From assembly GCA_000434015.1 (NCBI GenBank), contig HF999522.1:1-64000 (forward strand): 64,000 bases of DNA, given 5' to 3'. Both the position numbers and the translations under genes were made by a program. The notes under the pieces are model-generated. The model was not told where the DNA came from, searched no databases, and saw only the letters and a program-made list of their open reading frames with translations. Source of the stretch: Clostridium sp. CAG:571 (GTDB lineage Bacteria > Bacillota > Clostridia > TANB77 > CAG-508). Within the stretch, counting starts at the first letter, position 1; the number at the start of each line of letters is the position of its first letter. This document shows positions 58,759 to 64,000 of the stretch, piece after piece.

Positions 58759-58786
58759 GTATTATTAAATGAAAGGAAAATAATAT

Positions 58787-59965
58787 ATGAAGATTAATAA
58801 ACCGAAATTAAACACAAATAAAATTTTTTTGATAATTTTACTTTTATTTCCTTTTTATAAGCCAGACTGTTTAACTTCATTTTATTATATAAATTATATT
58901 TATACATTAATGAGCATAGCAGTGTTTACATTTCTTTTTATAATTTATATAAAAAAAATGAAAATAAATAAATTTGATATATTAATTTGGCTTTTTTATG
59001 GTATTTTAATGATTTCCACCTTTTTAAATGAAGGTAGTATGCTTAAAGTAATATCGGATTTATCTTTAAATATTGGCATAGTACTACTGGCAAATTTATT
59101 TTTGAAAGAGAATAAACTAGAATTTTTAAAAGCATTATCTATATATTTTTATGCTTTACTTATACTGAATACGATATCTATTGTTGTCTTTCCAAATGGG
59201 ATAGCTCAAACAGAATATTTAAAGACACCTATATATTTGATTGGTATAGATAATCGTTTTGCATTTACATATCTACCAGGATTATGCATTATTGCAATAT
59301 ATGATTATTTAATTAATAAAAAGTTTACTAAATTTACATATATTTATTTTTTAGCTACATATATTACATTTTTATATTTTTGGTCTGCTGGAGCTCTTGT
59401 GGCAGAAACACTTTTTATAATTTTCTATATATTAGTATATAAATTTAAAAAGAAAAAGCTTGTAAATAAATATTTTCCAACAGTAATTATATTATTTTTT
59501 ACCTTAGTGATATTTAGATTGCAAAATTTATTTAAGTATATAATTGTAAACGTATTACATAAAGACTTAACTTTAAGTTCTAGAACATTGATTTGGGATA
59601 AAGTAATTGAAATAATTTCAGAACATAAAATTTTAGGAATTGGAGTTCAAAAGTCAAATACAATGATAGCTCTTATATCTGCATATCATTCGCATTCTTA
59701 TTTTTTAAATATAATGTTACAAGCGGGGATTATAGGAATAATTATATATATTATAATTGTTTTTAAAGTTTTCAAAAGATTAAATAACAATAGAGAAAAC
59801 TTTATTTCTCAAATAATTGCATTTTCCTTATTTGTCTTATACATTATGTTGTTAGTTGACACTTTTGATATAACAGCGAATTTATTTTTGTTGTTAACAA
59901 TAGGATATAATATTAAATATTTAATAAATGATAATATAATTATCAAAAAGGAGAGTAAAGAATGA
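58787..59965 (+). CDS. O-antigen polymerase/ligase-like membrane protein (Wzy)
   Basis: About eleven membrane helices over 392 residues. A large extracellular loop precedes LSSRTLIWDKVIEIISEHKILGIG and HSHSYFLNIMLQAGIIG, the Wzy_C-type block. It probably polymerises the repeat units outside the membrane. In the middle of the operon, 28 bp after the GT4 gene. Confidence 0.85.
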   Translation: MKINKPKLNTNKIFLIILLLFPFYKPDCLTSFYYINYIYTLMSIAVFTFLFIIYIKKMKINKFDILIWLFYGILMISTFLNEGSMLKVISDLSLNIGIVLLANLFLKENKLEFLKALSIYFYALLILNTISIVVFPNGIAQTEYLKTPIYLIGIDNRFAFTYLPGLCIIAIYDYLINKKFTKFTYIYFLATYITFLYFWSAGALVAETLFIIFYILVYKFKKKKLVNKYFPTVIILFFTLVIFRLQNLFKYIIVNVLHKDLTLSSRTLIWDKVIEIISEHKILGIGVQKSNTMIALISAYHSHSYFLNIMLQAGIIGIIIYIIIVFKVFKRLNNNRENFISQIIAFSLFVLYIMLLVDTFDITANLFLLLTIGYNIKYLINDNIIIKKESKE

Positions 59966-61083
59966 AGAAAGAAAAAAAAGTTGGAATTATGACACTGTTT
60001 AATTGCTATAATTATGGTGCAGTATTGCAAGCATATGCGACATACAAATTTATAAAAAATTTAGGTTATGAAAATGTAGAATTAATTAATTATGAAAATG
60101 AATATGAATCAAAAATGAAAAAAACGCTTCCATTCATTTTTAGTGGTAATTTAAAAGAGATAATTAAAAAATTCATTCAATTTGTCTTTTTGGGTAAGAA
60201 TAGACATTTAAAAAGTGGATTTAAACATTTTTGTAATTCGTTAATAAAATCAAATAAAAAATATAAAAATATTGAAGAATTAACTGAATCTAATTATGAT
60301 ATATTGGTATCCGGTAGTGATCAAATATGGAATCCTGTTATTTTTAATGCATTAGACACAAGTTATTTGCTTGATTTTTCAGATAAAGCAAAAAAAATTT
60401 CAATTTCTTCTAGTGCCGGTAGCTATAAATTTAGTGGAAGTGATAAAAAAAATATTGTAAGGTGTTTAAACAAATATAATGCAATTTCTGTAAGAGAAGA
60501 AAGTTTAAAGAAACAACTACAAAGTGAAATAGAAAATGAGATTTTTGTTTCTACTGATCCTACATTATTATTAAGCCATGAAGAATGGATTAATGATTTA
60601 AAATCATTAAATAGATACAATGAACAAAATTCTAAATATATTTTAATGTATATTGTTGATGCTAACTTAAATACATATTCTGAAGAATTAGAAATATTAA
60701 GAAAACGATTAAATTTACCAATATGGCTTATAACACCATATAAGTTTAAAATGAAATATATAGATAGAAATATTGTAAGTGCAACACCAAATGATTTTAT
60801 TTCATTATTTGATAATGCTGAATTTGTTATAACTAATTCATATCATGGTGTAATATTTTCAACCAATTTTAAGAAAAAATTTATAGCATTAGAAAATCAT
60901 AAAAATCCAGTCAGAACAAAAGATTATTTGAATAAAATTCAAATATCTGAAAAAATCATTAAAAATAAAAAAGATGCTGAAACAATTAATTTAGAAGACA
61001 ATAACTTTGAATATTATGAAAAGTTAAAGAAAATTGTTAATGACACAAAAAAATGGATAGGAGATAGTTTCAGTGAACAATAA
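59962..61083 (+). CDS. Polysaccharide pyruvyl transferase-family protein
   Basis: Opens GIMTLFNCYNYGAVLQAYATYKFI, typical of the family. SGSDQIWNPVIFNALD is the central motif and TNSYHGVIFSTNF the C-terminal motif. It ketalises sugars with pyruvate from phosphoenolpyruvate. Overlap of 4 bp with wzy. Confidence 0.9.
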   Translation: MKKEKKVGIMTLFNCYNYGAVLQAYATYKFIKNLGYENVELINYENEYESKMKKTLPFIFSGNLKEIIKKFIQFVFLGKNRHLKSGFKHFCNSLIKSNKKYKNIEELTESNYDILVSGSDQIWNPVIFNALDTSYLLDFSDKAKKISISSSAGSYKFSGSDKKNIVRCLNKYNAISVREESLKKQLQSEIENEIFVSTDPTLLLSHEEWINDLKSLNRYNEQNSKYILMYIVDANLNTYSEELEILRKRLNLPIWLITPYKFKMKYIDRNIVSATPNDFISLFDNAEFVITNSYHGVIFSTNFKKKFIALENHKNPVRTKDYLNKIQISEKIIKNKKDAETINLEDNNFEYYEKLKKIVNDTKKWIGDSFSEQ

Positions 61084-62275
61084 TATAAATGTAATTAGTG
61101 ATAAATGTTGTGGATGTGGATTATGTAAAAATATTTGCCCATTTAATGCAATAAAATTTATTGAAAATGACGAAGGTTTTTTATACCCAATAATAAATGA
61201 GGATAAATGTAAGGAATGTGGCAAATGTTTAAGACAATGCCCTATAAATCAAAATAATAAATTTAATATAAGTGATAATGAATTTAATACAAAAGCTTAT
61301 ATGGTAATATCTAAAGATAAAGTTATTTATAAAAATAGTGCTTCTGGAGGTTTTGCAACAGTTATATCTAAATATGTAATTAGAAATTTAAATGGAATAG
61401 TTTATGGCTGTGCAATGGATGAGGATGGAAATGTAAATCATATAAGAATAGACAAAGAAGAAGAATTAAATAAAATACAAGATTCTAAATATGTTCAAAG
61501 CAATATTATTAACATTTTTTCTAAAATAAATGTAGATTTAAAAGATAGGAATGTATTATTTATAGGGACACCTTGTCAAGTTAATGCTATAAAAAATTAT
61601 TGCAATAAAGATTTACAAAAAAATTTAATTACATGTGATTTAATATGTCACGGAGTACCAAGTCCAGGAATATTTAAAAAGTATTATAATTATATATCAA
61701 AAAAATATAATAATAATCTTAAAAAATATAGGTTTAGAAACAAATCATTGTTTGATAAATGTGGTTTTAGAGGTAAATTAACCATAGGCAAAAAAAATAA
61801 ATATTTTTTTGCAAATGAAGATATTTTTTATGATGACTTTTTAAAAGAAAGAAATTTTAGGTTATCATGTTATGATTGTAAATATAAAGAAAGTAAAAGA
61901 ATTGGTGATTTTACATTAGGGGATGTTAATTCTTGGGAACTTTACTATGACTTTTATCCTGAATTATCTTCTTCTCTTGTTATTGTAAATAATGAAAAAG
62001 CAAAAAAATTATTTGATATGTTAGAAAGCGATATTTTATATAGAGAAATTTCTTATGAAAAAGAGAAAACAATAAATAAAGCATTGGGAAGACAAACTTT
62101 ATATCCAAATGAGCGAAAAAATATATATGATAAATACGATAATCTATATAATAATGAAATAAAAATAGAAAAGAACTTAAAACTAAAACTGAAAAATATT
62201 TTAAAATTAATTTTCCCATTTAAATGTAGAATATTTATAAAAAAATTTTTAAAAAGAAAGGAAAAAAATGAATAA
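61073..62275 (+). CDS. FrhB-family Fe-S protein (coenzyme F420 hydrogenase beta-subunit-like)
   Basis: Two [4Fe-4S] ferredoxin motifs are CCGCGLCKNICP (residues 12-23) and CKECGKCLRQCP (about 43-54). The FrhB N and C domains then follow (SGGFATVISKYVI, FIGTPCQVNAIKNY, CDLICHGVPSPGIFKKYY). In bacterial capsule loci these stand next to pyruvyl transferases, as here; the redox role is not established. GTG start inside the previous gene's end. Confidence 0.88.
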   Translation: MNNNINVISDKCCGCGLCKNICPFNAIKFIENDEGFLYPIINEDKCKECGKCLRQCPINQNNKFNISDNEFNTKAYMVISKDKVIYKNSASGGFATVISKYVIRNLNGIVYGCAMDEDGNVNHIRIDKEEELNKIQDSKYVQSNIINIFSKINVDLKDRNVLFIGTPCQVNAIKNYCNKDLQKNLITCDLICHGVPSPGIFKKYYNYISKKYNNNLKKYRFRNKSLFDKCGFRGKLTIGKKNKYFFANEDIFYDDFLKERNFRLSCYDCKYKESKRIGDFTLGDVNSWELYYDFYPELSSSLVIVNNEKAKKLFDMLESDILYREISYEKEKTINKALGRQTLYPNERKNIYDKYDNLYNNEIKIEKNLKLKLKNILKLIFPFKCRIFIKKFLKRKEKNE

Positions 62276-63668
62276 AAAGAATGAATATATAAAAAATACT
62301 ATTATATTATTTATAGGCAAATTTTCTTCACAATTAGTTTCTTTTATTCTTTTGCCATTATATACTTATAAATTGCTTACAGATAATTATGGATATGTAG
62401 ATTTAATACAAACATACATTAGCATAATTGCCCCGGTGTTATTATTACAACTTGATAGTGCTGTTTTTAGATTTTTAGTAGATTGCAGAGAAAAGGAAAA
62501 AGAAAAAGAGAAAGAGAAAATTATCACTACATCTTTTGTATTTGTAATTAGTATTCTAGTTATAAGTACTGCAATAATGCTTATTATAAGAAAAGTTATA
62601 AATATTAAATATTATTTATTAATTATTTTAAATACAATTGCTATGATTATTAATATGTATTTCTTATCTATAGCAAGGGGAAATGGTGATAATAAAGCAT
62701 ATTCAATATCAAGTATAATATCAGCATTTAGTAATTTAATAATGAACTTTATATTAATTCTTATATTTAATTTTGATGCTAAATGTATTCTGATAGCTAG
62801 TATTGTTTCCAATATTTTAGGAAGTGTATATCTATTTAAAAAAGAAAAAGTATTTAAATATCTAAAAATTAAAGAAAATAATACTAAATGTTTGAAAGAA
62901 CTTTTAATATATTCAGTACCTATGATTCCAAACGTGTTATCATGGTGGATTGTAAATGTATCTGATAGGACAATTATTGTATATTTTATTTCTGCAGCAG
63001 CAAATGGCGTATATGCTATATCATGTAAGTTCTCTAATGTTTTAAATAGTATTTTTTCGATATTCAATTTATCATGGCAAGAAACAATATCATTACATAT
63101 AAAAGATGACGATGCTAGTAATTTTATTTCATCAATGATGTCAAAAATATTTTGTTTATTTATTATGGCATTATGTTGTATTATTGGCTTAATGCCATTG
63201 GTTTTTAACATTGTGATTGGTGAAAATTATAATGAAGCATATAATTATATTCCCATATTATTAATAGGAAATATTTTTAGTGTACTTGTAGGTTTATTAG
63301 GTGGAGTATATGTTGCAAATAAGATGACTAAAAAAGTTGCTTCAACTACAATTATTTCTGCAATTATTAATATTGTTATTAATATATGTTTTATAAAAAA
63401 GATAGGATTATATGCAGCATGTATTTCAACTGTAATTGCATATTTTGTAATGATGATATATAGATATTTTGATGTTCAAAAATACATAAAAGTAAAACTA
63501 TATTGGAAAATGATAGTTAAGTATGTAATTATATTAATAATTTGTGTAACTTTATATTATATGAGAATAAAAATACTCTCATTAATTATTACACTTATTT
63601 CAATATTGCTTTATTTGAAAGATAACAAAACTTTTTTATTAGAAACAATAAAAAAGATAAAAAAATAA
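62268..63668 (+). CDS. Polysaccharide flippase (Wzx-like)
   Basis: Fourteen or so membrane helices over 466 residues, of the MATE/MOP polysaccharide export type. The opening KNTIILFIGKFSSQLVSFILLPLYTYKLLT and the mid-protein SVPMIPNVLSWWIVNVSDRTII are diagnostic. It flips lipid-linked repeat units for Wzy. Overlap of 8 bp with the FrhB gene. It is the last gene of the operon. Confidence 0.88.
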   Translation: MNKKNEYIKNTIILFIGKFSSQLVSFILLPLYTYKLLTDNYGYVDLIQTYISIIAPVLLLQLDSAVFRFLVDCREKEKEKEKEKIITTSFVFVISILVISTAIMLIIRKVINIKYYLLIILNTIAMIINMYFLSIARGNGDNKAYSISSIISAFSNLIMNFILILIFNFDAKCILIASIVSNILGSVYLFKKEKVFKYLKIKENNTKCLKELLIYSVPMIPNVLSWWIVNVSDRTIIVYFISAAANGVYAISCKFSNVLNSIFSIFNLSWQETISLHIKDDDASNFISSMMSKIFCLFIMALCCIIGLMPLVFNIVIGENYNEAYNYIPILLIGNIFSVLVGLLGGVYVANKMTKKVASTTIISAIINIVINICFIKKIGLYAACISTVIAYFVMMIYRYFDVQKYIKVKLYWKMIVKYVIILIICVTLYYMRIKILSLIITLISILLYLKDNKTFLLETIKKIKK

Positions 63669-63685
63669 ATATATATTTTTGTGTT

Positions 63686-63727
63686 AAAGAATATCGCCAT
63701 TTTTCGACAATATTCTTTTATTTTTGC
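63686..63727 (+). terminator. Terminator of the polysaccharide operon
   Basis: AAAGAATAT (63686-63694) pairs with ATATTCTTT (63710-63718) and is followed by TTATTTTTG. Confidence 0.8.
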
Positions 63728-63757
63728 TGATTTTTAAAGAAAAAAATCAATAAATTT

Positions 63758-63830
63758 GCCCCAAAGTAGTGAAATTATAAGAAAAAGAATATATAATACA
63801 TCACAAGCCTTTAGTAAGCTATTGTGATAT
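63758..63830 (+). promoter_or_regulatory. Second polysaccharide-type promoter and leader hairpin
   Basis: GCCC, then TATAAT 34 bp downstream (63792-63797), matches the promoter at 53407-53446 in spacing and surrounding bases. The transcript start is followed by a hairpin, ATCACAAGC-n9-GCTATTGTGAT (63800-63828). The 291-bp gap to the next gene is otherwise leader sequence. Confidence 0.6.
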
Positions 63831-63959
63831 ATGAAAGAATAAAGGGTATAAAAGAATAAGATGGTTAAGTAATGGACTAATTAGGAGGCACAAAAGAAGA
63901 TAACTTTTTTGTGATGGATCTTAATGGCATTAGCTCTATATAAGGGAGGTATTCGACTT

Positions 63960-64000
63960 ATGAGAGCCATTACACACTATACTTTATTTACTACATTATT
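63960..64000 (+). CDS. Start of a gene cut by the window edge
   Basis: The ATG follows AAGGGAGG (63942-63949) and reads MRAITHYTLFTTL to the window edge. Too short to identify. Its promoter resemblance to the polysaccharide operon suggests a further envelope gene. Confidence 0.5.
   Translation, partial: MRAITHYTLFTTL

Overview
The window is AT-rich throughout (by eye roughly 25-30% G+C). It carries short-spaced operons, AGGAGG-type ribosome binding sites and a Firmicutes gene set: clpP-clpX, secG, tig, RNase R, rbgA, mrnC and recN. It also has spore genes (gpr and a gerA operon). The organism is therefore most likely an endospore-forming clostridium, plausibly an uncultured gut lineage. A cell-wall-anchored cohesin protein next to a dockerin protein fits a gut clostridium.

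Layout. 1-10 kb: a flavin reductase, the cohesin/dockerin pair, a TM2 protein, murB, yvcK, a glycogen debranching enzyme, holA and gpr. 10-19 kb: TraX and RluA on the minus strand, then a run of small accessory genes (three GNATs, hpt, two HAD phosphatases, a CDF transporter, an alpha/beta hydrolase, tag, Nudix, a UDG-like protein). 19-34 kb: housekeeping genes rbgA, mrnC, tRNA-Glu(CUC), recN, lysS, an M50 protease, tsaD, tig, clpP, clpX, secG, rnr and a second flavin reductase. 34-38.5 kb: a minus-strand gerA germination operon. 38.8-45.4 kb: argS, two tandem GC-richer modules of unknown function, an LCP enzyme, VanZ and an initiating sugar transferase. 45.5-53.3 kb: a decayed Tn1549-like conjugative element. 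53.3-64 kb: an exopolysaccharide/capsule operon and the start of a further operon with a related promoter.

Main finding. Eight chromosomal genes are broken at nine places by what looks like a single extra base, and every break is the same. In frame 0 the codon is CGG. Dropping the C and continuing at GGN restores the conserved protein, with glycine at that position. The genes are murB, yvcK, gpr, a HAD phosphatase, recN, gerAA, gerAB and gerAC (twice). I checked the phase of every CGG in the listed genes. In the chromosomal genes CGG never occurs as an ordinary in-frame arginine codon. The only three in-frame CGG codons not followed by a shift are in one GC-richer foreign-looking gene (two) and in parA of the conjugative element (one). 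CGG thus behaves as an unassigned or re-purposed codon, and CGGN is read as a +1 frameshift or four-base glycine codon. I suggest a genome-wide recoding system, either a quadruplet-decoding tRNA-Gly or +1 entry at an empty CGG A-site. A sequencing artefact is the main rival explanation. The genuine pseudogenes in the mobile element carry different, mixed lesions and serve as an internal control.

Genes with a CGGN site are annotated here as single full-length CDSs running through the shift.
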